Source: Paraburkholderia rhynchosiae (GTDB taxonomy: Bacteria > Pseudomonadota > Gammaproteobacteria > Burkholderiales > Burkholderiaceae). From it: a stretch of DNA of 64,000 nucleotides. Where the stretch lies: contig NZ_PNXY01000004.1 in assembly GCF_002879865.1 (NCBI RefSeq), positions 338,839-402,838 of the forward strand. The letters run 5' to 3'. Positions 45,070-55,091 of the stretch are shown one piece after another. A program made the translations under genes and the position numbers. Below the pieces are notes generated by a model. That model did not search any database and had not been told where the DNA came from. It worked only from the letters and a program-made list of their open reading frames with translations. Each line of letters starts with the position of its first letter. The stretch's first letter is position 1.

Positions 45070-45102
45070 GCCGTGGCGGCACACGCCGCCACGGCATTTT
45101 TT
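45070..45102. terminator. Strong bidirectional terminator
   Basis: GCCGTGGCGGC (45070-45080) pairs with GCCGCCACGGC (45085-45095), loop ACAC, then A and T6. It lies between the convergent LuxR and ABC-2 permease genes. Confidence 0.93.
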
Positions 45103-45118
45103 ATGTACAGCTTTGCGC

Positions 45119-45880
45119 TTAACTCTTCAACCGGTAGCCGGTCTTGAAGATCCACGCGACGATCGCAAGAAACACCGCCAGGAATAGAGCCGTCATACCG
45201 AGGCTCACCTCCACATTTACGTCCGCGAGGCCGTAGAAGCTCCAGCGGAATCCGCTGACCAGATAAACAATCGGGTTGAAGAGCGTCACGACCTTCCAGA
45301 ACGGCGGCAACATGTTGACCGCGTAGAAGCTCCCGCCGAGAAACGTCAGCGGCGTGATGATCAGCAACGGCACGAGTTGCAGCTTCTCGAAGCTATCCGC
45401 CCAGATGCCGATGATGAACCCCAGCAGACTGAACGTAACAGCGGTCAGCACGAGGAACAGGATCATCCAGAACGGATGCTGCACTTGCAACGGCACGAAC
45501 AGGCCCGCCGTCGCGAGAATGATGAGCCCGAGCAGAATCGACTTGGTGGCCGCCGCGCCCACGTAGCTCACGACGATCTCCAGATACGAAACCGGCGCGG
45601 ATAACAACTCATAGATCGTGCCGGTGAAGCGCGGAAAATAAATGCCGAACGACGCGTTCGAAATGCTTTGCGACAGCAGCGACAACATGATCAGACCCGG
45701 CACGATGAACGCGCCGTAGCTGATACCGTCCACTTCCTTGATGCGCGAGCCGATGGCCGCGCCGAACACGACAAAGTAGAGCGACGTCGAAATCACGGGC
45801 GCGATGATGCTTTGCATCAGCGTGCGCCACGTGCGCGCCATCTCGAACTTGTAGATCGCGCGAATGGCGTAGAGATTCAT
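45119..45880 (-). CDS. ABC-2 type transporter permease
   Basis: Integral membrane permease, 253 residues, about six helices, with the ABC-2 signature region ([24 protein letters not shown]) and the late [12 protein letters not shown] motif seen in NodJ/DrrB-like and YadH-like exporters. Its start overlaps the ATPase stop by four bases (ATGA), so it is the second gene of a two-gene exporter. Such pairs move polysaccharides, lipids or drugs outward; the substrate cannot be set from sequence. Confidence 0.9.
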   Translation of the reverse strand: MNLYAIRAIYKFEMARTWRTLMQSIIAPVISTSLYFVVFGAAIGSRIKEVDGISYGAFIVPGLIMLSLLSQSISNASFGIYFPRFTGTIYELLSAPVSYLEIVVSYVGAAATKSILLGLIILATAGLFVPLQVQHPFWMILFLVLTAVTFSLLGFIIGIWADSFEKLQLVPLLIITPLTFLGGSFYAVNMLPPFWKVVTLFNPIVYLVSGFRWSFYGLADVNVEVSLGMTALFLAVFLAIVAWIFKTGYRLKS

Positions 45881-46803
45881 TGGTTACCTCGAAGCAGACT
45901 CACGAAGATGTCTTCAAGCGAACTCTGCGTGGTGTGCAGGTCCTTGAAACGGATGCAGGCGTCGTCGAGCGCCTTGAGCAGCGCGATGATGTCGGTGCGG
46001 CCGCCGTCGCCTTCATACGTGTAGATCAGCTCGTTGCCGCCCTTCGCGACATCGAGGCCATATCCGGCGAGCGACGGAGGCAGTGTCGCGAGCGGGCTCT
46101 CCAGCTGGAGCGTCAACTGCTTCTTGCCGAGCTTGCGCATCAGTTCCGTCTTCTCTTCCACGAGCATGATCTCGCCCGCGTTGATCACGCCGATGCGGTC
46201 TGCCATTTCCTCGGCTTCGTCGATGTAATGCGTGGTGAGAATGATCGTCACGCCGCTCGCTGCCAGCGAGCGCACGAGCTTCCACATATCGCGGCGCAAT
46301 TCGACGTCGACACCCGCCGTGGGTTCGTCGAGGAACAGCACGCGCGGTTCGTGCGACAGCGCCTTGGCGATTAGCACGCGGCGCTTCATGCCGCCGGACA
46401 GCGTGATGATCTTGCTATCGCGTTTTTCCCACAGCGACAGATCGCGCAGCACCTTCTCGATATGCGCCGGATTCTTCGGCTTGCCGAACAGGCCGCGGCT
46501 GAACGAAACGGTCGCCCAGACGGTTTCGAACGAGTCGGTGGTGAGTTCCTGCGGCACGAGGCCGATCAGCGAGCGCGCGCCGCGATAGTCCGCCGCGATG
46601 TCGCGGCCATCGACCATCACGCTGCCTTCGCTTGCATTGACAATGCCGCAGATGATGCTGATGAGCGTCGTTTTGCCCGCCCCGTTCGGGCCAAGCAGCG
46701 CGAAGATTTCTCCGCGGTCGATCGCTAGGTTGATGTTTTTTAGCGCATGAAAACCGCTGGCATAGGTTTTTGACAGATTCGTAACTGAGACGATTGGCTG
46801 CAT
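45877..46803 (-). CDS. ABC transporter ATP-binding protein (exporter)
   Basis: Nucleotide-binding subunit, 308 residues. Walker [10 protein letters not shown], signature LSGGMKRR, Walker [13 protein letters not shown] and H-loop TTHY are all intact, followed by a C-terminal extension of the CcmA/NodI/YadG type. ATG 46803 (MQPIVSV) is chosen because homologues begin there; the frame is open far upstream without a plausible start. It energises the ABC-2 permease at 45119-45880, to which it is coupled. Confidence 0.93.
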   Translation of the reverse strand: MQPIVSVTNLSKTYASGFHALKNINLAIDRGEIFALLGPNGAGKTTLISIICGIVNASEGSVMVDGRDIAADYRGARSLIGLVPQELTTDSFETVWATVSFSRGLFGKPKNPAHIEKVLRDLSLWEKRDSKIITLSGGMKRRVLIAKALSHEPRVLFLDEPTAGVDVELRRDMWKLVRSLAASGVTIILTTHYIDEAEEMADRIGVINAGEIMLVEEKTELMRKLGKKQLTLQLESPLATLPPSLAGYGLDVAKGGNELIYTYEGDGGRTDIIALLKALDDACIRFKDLHTTQSSLEDIFVSLLRGNQ

Positions 46804-47217
46804 GGATTTGACGATGGCAGACACCGTTATGAAAGTGGATGGGAGGACGCATAAGCGCGACCGCACCCGCAATGTAATTGAAACTGCGAAAGCGTGCAGC
46901 GGAAGAAGATCAAGCCGTCTGTAACTCGTGCGGCGCCGGTTGATCAGGCGCGAACCGTCGGCGCCGTTCGCTGCAGTGCAAGACACTTCGGGTTCCGTAT
47001 TGATGTGACGCCCCTGCCACCGCGCGTCTGTCCTTCTTAACGAGCCGCAGAGGCGCTAAACCGTGCGTGGTCCCGGGAACGCGCGATGCTCGATTCTCGC
47101 CGTGCTTGCGCGCCCATGCGCGTCCGCGCCGGCACGCAAGGCACAGTGCTTGCGGCAATCTGCTCAAGTGAGTGCGAGGCGCTCGCGTGACATTAACCAG
47201 CTCTATGGAGGTGAACC
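46804..47217. other. Divergent intergenic region
   Basis: 414 bases between the ABC ATPase (minus) and the glycine-rich protein (plus). Apart from the GGAGGTGAA ribosome site of the latter, no ORF, hairpin with T-tract or clear operator was recognised. Confidence 0.5.
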
Positions 47218-47613
47218 ATGAAACGCTTTACCAGGACGATTTTTGCTTCAGCGCTCGTAATGGCACTCTCGGGCGGGGCCTTTGCGCAAGCGGCCGGCGG
47301 TGCGGGCGGTGGCGCTGCTGCGGGTGCGGGTGGCTCGGGCGGCAGTAACGGCGTCGGCGCGGGCGGCGGCACGACCGGCGGCGCGGGCGGAACTGCAACG
47401 CCCGGCGTCGGCCCCGGCACGATGAAGCATCCGAACGATTCCGGCTACGGCGCACCGGGCGTGACCGGCACGGGCGGCGGCATGGGTACGGGCACCGGCG
47501 CCTCGCCGAATAGCGCGACGACCAAACGGTCGAACAGCGGCGGCTCGGATACTGGCGACATGAGCAACGGCACGCGCAGCGGTACTAACGGCACGATGCA
47601 AAACGGCCAATAA
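47218..47613 (+). CDS. Secreted glycine-rich low-complexity protein
   Basis: 131 residues: a clean Sec signal peptide (KRFTRTIFASALVMALSGGAFAQ) and a mature part made almost entirely of Gly with Ala, Thr, Ser and Asn. A GGAGG box lies just before the ATG. Burkholderiaceae carry several such small exported Gly-rich proteins with no defined activity. No beta-barrel or lipid anchor. It stands alone; the base composition at codon positions is extreme because of the GGC runs. Confidence 0.75.
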   Translation: MKRFTRTIFASALVMALSGGAFAQAAGGAGGGAAAGAGGSGGSNGVGAGGGTTGGAGGTATPGVGPGTMKHPNDSGYGAPGVTGTGGGMGTGTGASPNSATTKRSNSGGSDTGDMSNGTRSGTNGTMQNGQ

Positions 47614-47780
47614 TCACCGTTGATTTCGGCCGGTCAATCGTGCCGGCTCGAGCAGTTTCACAGTGACGGCGGTGTCGATTCGCGGCATCGCCGTCCTCTT
47701 GTTTTTCAGCCGCGATGGGGCTGGCAACGTCGATGGAGGATTTTGCAACGACTCCAAGGTAAAGATGTTGCGCGCTGCCG

Positions 47781-49466
47781 TCACGGCTCGGCGCACACGA
47801 AGCTGCTGGCGAGATTGACGTTGCCCTTGCCCATGTAGCGCGGAAAAAGCGGATAGCGGCAGAGTGGGCGCGAGCGTCCATTGGTCGCCGCGGCGATGTC
47901 GGTGGCGATCAACGTTTCCGGCGACGCCCCGCGCGTCACCCACTTATCGAGCGCGCCGAGCAGATCCACCGAAGGAATGAACGCGCCGCTGCCATGTTGA
48001 AAACCCGGCACCATATACAGGCGCATGAAACCATTGACCTCGTCGACGCCAAAGCGATCGACCAGCGCCTGATGGTAGGCAATGGTCTGATTGGGGCTGA
48101 TGACTTCGTCGGCGAGACCTTGCAGTGTGATGAGCTTGCCGCCACGCGCGATGTAACGCGCGAGGTCCGTATTCATCGCGCCGATGGTCTGCGAAAGCGC
48201 GATGAGTTGCGTGCGATATTTGCCCGGATGTTGCGGATCGAACCTGAGCGAATCGAAGTCCGCGTCACGCGCCACGAAATAGCGCATGTAGCCGTCGCCT
48301 TGCGCGAACAGATAACCGTTGGCGAAAAACCTCGGCACAGCGAGGCGTTCCGCTTGATGCCCCAATCCGAGCGAGCCCGTCAGATGCGTGCCCTGAAAGA
48401 CGTTGTAGCCGCGATAACCGCTGACGTCCCAAGCCAGCTTGTAGGGCAGCGATAAACCGTCGCGCATAACCATCAAGGTCGCGAGTTGTGGCTCGACGAG
48501 GCAGTCATCGCGCGACGGCTTGCGTCCCGCACAACGCAAGGACGCGACGATTTCGGCTTCGTGCTCGCGGCACGCAGCGACATCGCTCACGATGCCGTCC
48601 GCCGCGCCATCCAGCCGGTCGCATACCGCGAGCGTTCGTTGATAAACCTGTTCGAGCAGCAACGGTGGAATGAAGCCGCCTGGCGTGGCATATTCCGCCT
48701 GGCCGAGCTTCACGCCGATCATGCGCACCCCTGAAAAATTGAGCGCGGGAGAGTTGGCGATGACGCCGTCGTAGTCGTCGGGAAAGCGCTGCGCGACCGT
48801 GTAGCCTTCGCGCCCGCCCGTCGAGCCACCCGCGAAATACATGCGCTGCGGCGGCCGGCCATAAGCGCGCGCGATCAATGCGAGCGCGGCGTCATGCGTC
48901 TTCTTCAGATGCGCATAGCCGAAATTCGTCACGGCCTCGTCGACGAGACCGAACACCGCGAGCGATGAATCGCCCACATGACCCGAGTCGTCGCCGAAGG
49001 TCGCATAGCCTTGTGCGAGCGGTGCGCGATCCGGCGAGAACGGCATCACGCCGGTGCCGCTCACCACGACGCCGTTATAACCCCCGCCGCCGATTTGCAG
49101 CGCGCGGCCGTTCCAGTGGCGCGGCAGATTCACATCGAAACGGATATCCGGCGTGCTCGCCTTGAGCGCCTTGATGCGGCCCGTGATGCGGCAATATTCG
49201 CCGCCTTGCTGATTGCCGGGCGCGGTCGCGGAGACCATCGACGCGCTTTCGATCTGCGCGCCCGCAGTCGGCAATGCAATGAGTTCGGGCGGCAACACGG
49301 CGCCCGCGAATTCGGCGCAACGCATCGCGAGCGGCGCCTCCTTCTGCGCGGCGAGCGCCGTATGGGCGCCTGGCCCGAGCAATATGCTGGCAATGTTGAG
49401 CGCAACTGCTGCCGCGGCCACGCGCAACCTTCGCGCAAACGGCCAACGGCGCCAACGCGCGCTCAT
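47781..49466 (-). CDS. Tannase/feruloyl-esterase family hydrolase lacking the paired cysteines
   Basis: Exported alpha/beta hydrolase, 561 residues; an N-terminal signal-like segment is followed by the tannase fold. Likely triad: Ser215 in GGSTGGREG, Asp453 in GLADEVISP and His491 in VPGFQHGSG. The family hallmark is a disulfide between Cys residues beside Ser and His (CS-D-HC motif). Here both positions are Gly (GGS and QHG). Calcium-site-type acidic residues remain. It should cleave an ester of a phenolic or similar compound, substrate unknown. Its start overlaps the stop of the OpgC-like gene by three bases. Confidence 0.85.
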   Translation of the reverse strand: MSARWRRWPFARRLRVAAAAVALNIASILLGPGAHTALAAQKEAPLAMRCAEFAGAVLPPELIALPTAGAQIESASMVSATAPGNQQGGEYCRITGRIKALKASTPDIRFDVNLPRHWNGRALQIGGGGYNGVVVSGTGVMPFSPDRAPLAQGYATFGDDSGHVGDSSLAVFGLVDEAVTNFGYAHLKKTHDAALALIARAYGRPPQRMYFAGGSTGGREGYTVAQRFPDDYDGVIANSPALNFSGVRMIGVKLGQAEYATPGGFIPPLLLEQVYQRTLAVCDRLDGAADGIVSDVAACREHEAEIVASLRCAGRKPSRDDCLVEPQLATLMVMRDGLSLPYKLAWDVSGYRGYNVFQGTHLTGSLGLGHQAERLAVPRFFANGYLFAQGDGYMRYFVARDADFDSLRFDPQHPGKYRTQLIALSQTIGAMNTDLARYIARGGKLITLQGLADEVISPNQTIAYHQALVDRFGVDEVNGFMRLYMVPGFQHGSGAFIPSVDLLGALDKWVTRGASPETLIATDIAAATNGRSRPLCRYPLFPRYMGKGNVNLASSFVCAEP

Positions 49467-50569
49467 CCGCAACGCGCGCCGCTCGCAGCCGTGCGCGGCT
49501 GCTGTCCTTTCCAGCCGTTCCAGCCGCGCGCGATCATCAACAGCGCGCCGACGGCGACGAGATCGCCGGCCAGCCCTATCAGCACGCCGGGCAAGCCCTG
49601 AAACGCATGCGGCGTGGCCGTATCGACGATCAACGACACGAGCGTGCCGCCCACAAAACACACGAGCCCGGTGCGGCCGACCGTCACCACGGCGGGTAAG
49701 CGCTGCGCGAGCCGCGCGACGCTACCCGTGCGCACGAGTCGCGCGGCGAGCCAGGCAATGACGATGAAGTTGATCACGCGATCCACGGAAAGATTCTGTT
49801 TAAGGACGCCGGGCAAAGGCTGCGTCAGCACGAAAAGTTTGACGACGGCAAACGCAAGCACTGCGGCAATAGCGGCTCGCGTGAACCAGCGAGCTGCATC
49901 GCCCGCATGAAAGCGCTCGCTGATCGGCTCGAGCCGGCACACGATCCCGAGTACGAACATCAGCTGCCATGCAAACGGATTAAAAGCCCAGTCGGCCATA
50001 TCGTCAATGCTGAATAGCACGGCTAGCGGCCTGGCCAGCCACCATACCGCGACGCTGAGCGCCAGCGCCGTCACACGCGAGCGCCTTGCCAGCGGCACAA
50101 CGAAGGGCACGCATAGCGCGTAAAACACGTACATCGGCAACACGCTCGACAGATACGGTTGCCGCCGCAACACCGCGATTTCGAATGCCTGATGTAGCGG
50201 CTGCGCGGCGAAAGGCGACCAGCCAGTCAGCTCGACCATCGCGTGATTCAGATGCAGGAATGCGAGGACGGCGCCGGAGAGCAGCGTGAGCACCGCAGTC
50301 AACAGATACGCGCGGTAGATTTCCCAGCAGCGCCACACGAAGCGCAGATTGGCGGCGTGCTCGCCGCGGCCCGCAAGGACCGCCGTGTACGCCGCCGCCG
50401 ACGCGTAGCCGCCCAGGAACACGAACACTTCGGCGGAATCGCACAGCGCGTACGCGTGCAGCATCAGATGCGACAGCGTGCTGCCGGGCATGTGATCCAG
50501 CACGATCACGATCAGCACGACCCCGCGAAAGAAGTCCACTTCGACGGAGCGTCCGCGGCGAATTTCCAT
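49463..50569 (-). CDS. opgC: OpgC-domain membrane protein
   Basis: Polytopic membrane protein, 368 residues, about ten helices, of the OpgC/acyltransferase-3 superfamily. Opening VEVDFFRGVVLIVIVLDHMPG and the FVFLGGYASAAAY segment are diagnostic. In E. coli OpgC adds succinyl groups to periplasmic glucans. Here it is coupled to an exported esterase-like hydrolase, so the pair may modify and de-modify the same surface or periplasmic molecule; that is inference. ATG 50569 is chosen; a GTG at 50602 is an alternative. Confidence 0.85.
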   Translation of the reverse strand: MEIRRGRSVEVDFFRGVVLIVIVLDHMPGSTLSHLMLHAYALCDSAEVFVFLGGYASAAAYTAVLAGRGEHAANLRFVWRCWEIYRAYLLTAVLTLLSGAVLAFLHLNHAMVELTGWSPFAAQPLHQAFEIAVLRRQPYLSSVLPMYVFYALCVPFVVPLARRSRVTALALSVAVWWLARPLAVLFSIDDMADWAFNPFAWQLMFVLGIVCRLEPISERFHAGDAARWFTRAAIAAVLAFAVVKLFVLTQPLPGVLKQNLSVDRVINFIVIAWLAARLVRTGSVARLAQRLPAVVTVGRTGLVCFVGGTLVSLIVDTATPHAFQGLPGVLIGLAGDLVAVGALLMIARGWNGWKGQQPRTAASGARCG

Positions 50570-50845
50570 TCGTGTTCTCGCAGGAGAGTTATCCAGCAAC
50601 ACGTCACGATATAACGTTGGAACGAACGCTGCGCAGTTGCGTGATGGGCGCTGACAAGGAGCCTGTCATTTCGGGCAGCTCACTGGCAATCTGAAATCCG
50701 GCTGTCGGCATGCGGTAAGAGTGATTCCACGCGCATTCGATTTGCGGCAAGTTTTGCGGCTGTAACGCGTGTAGCGCAAATGCGGCCGGTAATTGCCGTA
50801 GAAAATAATCCGCTCATCGCGGCATGCGATTTTTTTCGCTTTTTT

Positions 50846-50871
50846 TCATCGTACGATGATTTCATGCATGA
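50846..50871. promoter_or_regulatory. Two adjacent palindromes between divergent genes
   Basis: TCATCGTACGATGA (50846-50859) and TCATGCATGA (50862-50871), both perfect, after a T-rich tract (50830-50846). They lie in the 538-base gap between the OpgC-like gene (minus) and the acyltransferase (plus), a suitable place for a shared operator. The rest of the gap shows nothing recognisable. Confidence 0.45.
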
Positions 50872-51107
50872 CCGTCGGAGTTCGCGCATCTCGCGCGATG
50901 GCCTCTCCGGACGGCGGCCACTCATGTGGACCGGACACGCTTGCCGCCGACCCGCGTTCGGCTGGCGCGTCGAGCGTCATTGCGACGCCCTTCCTTTTGC
51001 CGCTGCTCATTGGCGTCATTGAGCGGTGTCATTCACGCGCCGGTCCTTCCATTACCGACCTGAACGGCCGCGCACTGCGCACCGCCTTCGCATTGGAAGA
51101 CACTCAC

Positions 51108-52343
51108 ATGAACAACAGGATTGCCGGCTTCGACGGACTGCGCGCCATTGCAGTCCTGATGGTGTTTCTTCAACACCGGCTGTTTGGCGACATTGGCGAA
51201 ATAGGTCATCTCGGCGTGTGGATCTTCTTTGCGCTGAGCGGCTTTTTGATCATCGGCATTCTTTCGACGCAACGGCAGCGCATCGAGCAAAACGGCAGCC
51301 GTTTCGGCGCCGAACTCAAGCGCTTTCTGTTTCGCCGGACGCTGCGCATTTTTCCGATCTACTACCTGATGCTGGCAGCGATGTGCGTGCTGATGCGATT
51401 CGGCATGGCGAGCCCGGAACTCGCGAGCGGCATGCCGTTTCATTTCGCTTATCTGTCGAACTTCTGGATCGGTTCGGTGCTGCATTACTGGCCGGGACGC
51501 TACTCGCATTTGTGGAGTCTCGCCATTGAGGAACAGTTTTATCTCGTGTTCGCGCCGCTGCTGTTGCTGCTCGCGGCGCGACGGCATCTCGCGGTGTGCG
51601 CGGTGATCGTCGTGACGGGACTGGTTTCGCTGCTGGCGATGCGCGCCGCGCATTGGCAGGAGATCACCATCTATACGCACCCGCTGAGCAATTTCTGGCT
51701 ATTGGCGCTCGGCGGGATAGGCGGCTTGATGGTCGCCGGCAAAACAAGCCGTCTTCGGGCCTGGCTCGGACATAGCGTGACGCTGTTTGTCTTGAGCCTT
51801 TGTCTCGTGGGCTTTTGCGCGACGGAGCCGGCGTGGAGCGATCTGGACAATCCGCTGCTCTTCACCGCGGTCAGCGGCGTTTATGGCGTATGCATTGCCG
51901 CGCTCGTCTGTTCGATCGCATGCTGTCGCAATGCGGTCGTGATGGGGCTACTCGAGGCGCGCTGGCTTGCGAATCTGGGGCGCATCAGCTATGGCTTTTA
52001 CCTTTATCACAATCTGATTCCGGACCTCACGCGCAATCATCGCGCGCAAGCGCTGTTCGGCGGAGTTGTGCCAGTGTGGGCGCATGCGGCGGGGATTGCG
52101 GCGTCGTTTGCGATTTCGCTCGGGCTCGCACTGCTGTCGTGGCGGATCGTCGAAGAGCCGATTCTTCGGTTGAAGACGCGGCGTGCGCACGCGGACAACG
52201 CGCATTCAGTATTGGCGCGAACCGCGGGGGTCACAGTGACGACGCGACAAGGCGAGCGCAGCGAACACGCATTGACAGATGAAGGCACCGCTTCCGATGC
52301 CGCCCGAGCACACGAACGTGGCACACACATTGCTCAGGAATGA
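51108..52343 (+). CDS. Acyltransferase-3 family membrane O-acyltransferase
   Basis: Polytopic enzyme of 411 residues with about ten helices that acylates extracytoplasmic sugars (LPS, exopolysaccharide or peptidoglycan-type acceptors). FDGLRAIAVLMVFLQH at the N-terminus holds the family R/x10/H pattern, and the GVWIFFALSGFLI segment follows. ATG 51108 is chosen because the conserved region starts there; the frame is open upstream to 50856 with non-conserved sequence. The C-terminal 50 residues are polar and probably cytoplasmic. Acceptor unknown. Confidence 0.88.
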   Translation: MNNRIAGFDGLRAIAVLMVFLQHRLFGDIGEIGHLGVWIFFALSGFLIIGILSTQRQRIEQNGSRFGAELKRFLFRRTLRIFPIYYLMLAAMCVLMRFGMASPELASGMPFHFAYLSNFWIGSVLHYWPGRYSHLWSLAIEEQFYLVFAPLLLLLAARRHLAVCAVIVVTGLVSLLAMRAAHWQEITIYTHPLSNFWLLALGGIGGLMVAGKTSRLRAWLGHSVTLFVLSLCLVGFCATEPAWSDLDNPLLFTAVSGVYGVCIAALVCSIACCRNAVVMGLLEARWLANLGRISYGFYLYHNLIPDLTRNHRAQALFGGVVPVWAHAAGIAASFAISLGLALLSWRIVEEPILRLKTRRAHADNAHSVLARTAGVTVTTRQGERSEHALTDEGTASDAARAHERGTHIAQE

Positions 52344-52371
52344 TGTGACTGTCATCAACTGGAGATGCGCC

Positions 52372-52629
52372 GTGGCCAATCAGCCGAATCCCCCGAACGA
52401 GCACGACCAGGACCAGACGAAAGACCCCGGCGGTCCGCCCACCGAGATCTCGAAACCGATTGGCGATGCCATTCCAACGCCAGTTGAGCCAGGGTTGGAT
52501 CAGCCCCTGCCAGAAAAAGGCGAAACCCCGCCCGCCGATGAAGACGAGGACAAGGCCAAACGTGAGCCTCTCGGCGGAATCACAAGGCCTCCTGGCATTC
52601 CGCCATTCGGCCCCGCCGAGTTGGCGTAA
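52372..52629 (+). CDS. Small proline/acid-rich protein, 85 residues
   Basis: Disordered, rich in Pro, Asp, Glu and Gly (QPNPPNEHDQDQTKDPGGPP, EDEDKAKREP). GTG 52372 is taken as start because GGAG lies eight bases upstream; an in-frame ATG at 52279 would overlap the acyltransferase gene. Similar in type to the 50-residue protein at 6183. Function unknown; no membrane or signal segment. It converges on the FtsH paralogue with a 34-base gap. Confidence 0.6.
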   Translation: MANQPNPPNEHDQDQTKDPGGPPTEISKPIGDAIPTPVEPGLDQPLPEKGETPPADEDEDKAKREPLGGITRPPGIPPFGPAELA

Positions 52630-52663
52630 ATCGCTGCGTCCTTGTTGTGGTTATCGACGCGCA

Positions 52664-54568
52664 TCAGGCCGCCTCGGGCTCGTGCACGATCTTCAGCGTG
52701 CTCTTGTGTTCCTTGATCAGGCGGTAGACCGTTTCGCCCGGCACGGTTTCGTGTTCGAGCAGTTCATCTGCGATGGCGCGCAGCACCGGCTCATACGCAT
52801 GCAGCAGGCTATAGCACTGCTCGTTCAATTCCTTGAGCAACACGTTTGCGTGCTCGATTGCGCTCTTCATCTGCAGACCGGCGTATTGCGAGGGCAATGC
52901 AGCGAGGCTGAAAAGATTGCCGTCGCTGTTAAAGCCAAACTTCGACACCATGTCGAGGCTGATGCGCGACGCTTCCTGCAAATCCGAAGCGGCGCCGCTC
53001 GATGCTTCGGAGAACGCCAGAACTTCTGCATTGCGGCCGCCGAGCAGCACCTTGATCTCGTTGCGAATCTCCGACTCGCGATACAGATGCTTGTCCTGCG
53101 CCTTCGTAATCAGCGCGACGCCCAATGCGCCGCCGCGCGGGAGAATGGTGACTTCTTCGAGCACCCCGGTGCCGAGCAACGCGGCAACCAGACCATGCCC
53201 CGCTTCGTGCACCGCGATGCGCGTGCGTTCGTCCTCGCTCAGCGCGCGCTCCGCGCCGCTGACGTCGCCGATACGCGCAATCTTGATCGCCTCGATGAAG
53301 TGCTTGGCCGCGATCTCGGTGTCGCCGGCTTTGCGCGCGACGAGCCCCGCCTGATTCACGACCATCGCGACGGTCGCGGGAGACAGGCCCGTGGTCAGGC
53401 GCGCGAGCTGATCGTAGTCGATGTCGGCGGCTTTCGACTTCAGCCTCTGCGCATAGAAACGGAAAATCTTCGCGCGCTCCTCGCGATCGGGCAAGCGAAC
53501 CTGCACGGTGCGATCGAAGCGGCCGGGGCGGCGCAATGCCTCGTCGAGATTGTCCGGATGATTCGTGGCCGCGACGATGATCACGCCTTCGTTCGAAGCG
53601 AAGCCATCCATCTCCGCGAGCAACTGATTGATGATGCGGTTGCTCTCGGCTTCGACGGGACCGCCGCCCGTGTCGGTACGCTTCGCAAGGCCGTCGGCTT
53701 CGTCGATGAAAATCACCGTGGGCGCGTTCTTGCGCGCCAGCTCGAACAGATGCTTGACCTTCTGGATGCCGACGCCGTAGTACTTCGCGCTGAAATAGCT
53801 GCCGGTGATGGAGATGAAGCTCGCGCCGCATTCTCCGGCCAGCGCTTGCGCAAGCCGCGTTTTTCCGACGCCGGGGCCGCCCACCATCAGAATGCCGCAC
53901 GGCGCGCGCACGCCCATCGACGTAAATTGCTTCGGGTTCGACAGGTAGCCGCGAATGTCCGCGAGCGCGGCCTTCGCTTCACCGGCGCCTATCACGTCAT
54001 CGAAACGCAGCGTGGGCGCCTTGCCGAGCAGCGACGCGCCGCCGCGCATCTCCCGGCGCATGAACCACACCATCCCGCCGATCAGCAACAGCGGCAGCAG
54101 CAGGCTGATGACGTCGCGCGTCTGGTCGAACACCTGAATCCAGTGAGAGCCGCCCGTGCGGATGTCGGCGTCCGGCAGCCACACGAGTTGATATGAAGCC
54201 GCCTCGCCGGACTTCGTTTCGCCGAGCAGCAGCGCATGCGAGAACGTCGCGTTGTGGTCGGTCACGAAGTATTTGGAACCGTCGCGCTTCGACACGAGAA
54301 TCGCGTTCGGGCTCACGCCGATTGCGGCGACGTTCGCGTCGTGAATATCGCGCAGCATCTGCGACGCATCTTTTTCCTCGCGAGTCCATGCGGAGGTGTC
54401 ATGACGCATCTGATTGGCGACGCCGGTCAGTGCGGGCGCGACCTGCGCGGTGCGCTGCTGGTAATGCCAGAAGCTGAACGCGAGCATCAACGCGATGAGC
54501 GCTGCTCCGGCCGCAATGGCGATTTTGCGTGTCCGTGTTTTCCCAAGCGAATTCTTTCCCGGCTTCAT
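52664..54568 (-). CDS. FtsH-like membrane AAA+ metalloprotease paralogue
   Basis: ATP-dependent zinc protease, 634 residues. Two membrane helices (about 16-35 and 153-171) flank a periplasmic domain. The AAA module has Walker A GGPGVGKT (230-237), Walker B VIFIDEAD and the second region of homology RRPGRFDRTVQV. The M41 protease domain has HEAGH at 454-458. Family features are complete, but the sequence is divergent and the gene is isolated rather than next to rrmJ and folP, so it is likely a second FtsH with specialised substrates in addition to the housekeeping one. Confidence 0.9.
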   Translation of the reverse strand: MKPGKNSLGKTRTRKIAIAAGAALIALMLAFSFWHYQQRTAQVAPALTGVANQMRHDTSAWTREEKDASQMLRDIHDANVAAIGVSPNAILVSKRDGSKYFVTDHNATFSHALLLGETKSGEAASYQLVWLPDADIRTGGSHWIQVFDQTRDVISLLLPLLLIGGMVWFMRREMRGGASLLGKAPTLRFDDVIGAGEAKAALADIRGYLSNPKQFTSMGVRAPCGILMVGGPGVGKTRLAQALAGECGASFISITGSYFSAKYYGVGIQKVKHLFELARKNAPTVIFIDEADGLAKRTDTGGGPVEAESNRIINQLLAEMDGFASNEGVIIVAATNHPDNLDEALRRPGRFDRTVQVRLPDREERAKIFRFYAQRLKSKAADIDYDQLARLTTGLSPATVAMVVNQAGLVARKAGDTEIAAKHFIEAIKIARIGDVSGAERALSEDERTRIAVHEAGHGLVAALLGTGVLEEVTILPRGGALGVALITKAQDKHLYRESEIRNEIKVLLGGRNAEVLAFSEASSGAASDLQEASRISLDMVSKFGFNSDGNLFSLAALPSQYAGLQMKSAIEHANVLLKELNEQCYSLLHAYEPVLRAIADELLEHETVPGETVYRLIKEHKSTLKIVHEPEAA

Positions 54569-55091
54569 GAGTCACTTCCAAAAACGGGCTCAAGCGAGCC
54601 CCAATACATATCGAATCAGAGGGTGGGCGGTTGGGAGGAATCGGCTATTGCGACGCCATGTCTGCCGGAAGAAAGGACACCCAACCATGCGTCCCTTTTT
54701 TACCAGTCGCTTACGAGCGAGTATGCCGTGCGGCTGCTTCTTTCAAATCGCAGAAAAGGCCTGTTTCTACCGCTTATCCCGCGATGTGATGCAGCGGGAT
54801 TTTAGGGCGCGAGCTGCGCGTGACGTGCGGTAGAAAACTGCTCCGGGCACAGTTTATCAGTGTAAAAAAGGCCGCGTATTCTGTAGACCTATCATTTACC
54901 CCAGCCCTATTTAATCAGGCAGTTCGCCGAGGCTTTGTTTGGCTCGCCTGCGGTGTGCGGGATTTAGCTGCGGCGGGAGGGCGTCCGGTGAGTCATAGCT
55001 GTTTTTTGATACGCTTCGCCATCCGTCTCATTTCCGGCGGCTGCCCTCTCAATGGGGCCGCGCCCCGCGTCCATACCAGACATCACGACTC
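54569..55091. other. Divergent intergenic region
   Basis: 523 bases between the FtsH paralogue (minus) and the orphan ABC ATPase (plus). An AT-rich patch lies at about 54850-54920. No gene, clear operator or terminator recognised. Confidence 0.5.

Noticed and set aside
50856..51107. N-terminal extension of the acyltransferase from an upstream ATG
   Set aside because: The extension is not acyltransferase-like, and the conserved FDGLRAIAV region starts right after ATG 51108.
52460..54196. Long plus-strand open frame opposite the FtsH paralogue
   Set aside because: Antisense to a complete AAA+/M41 protease; no domain of its own.
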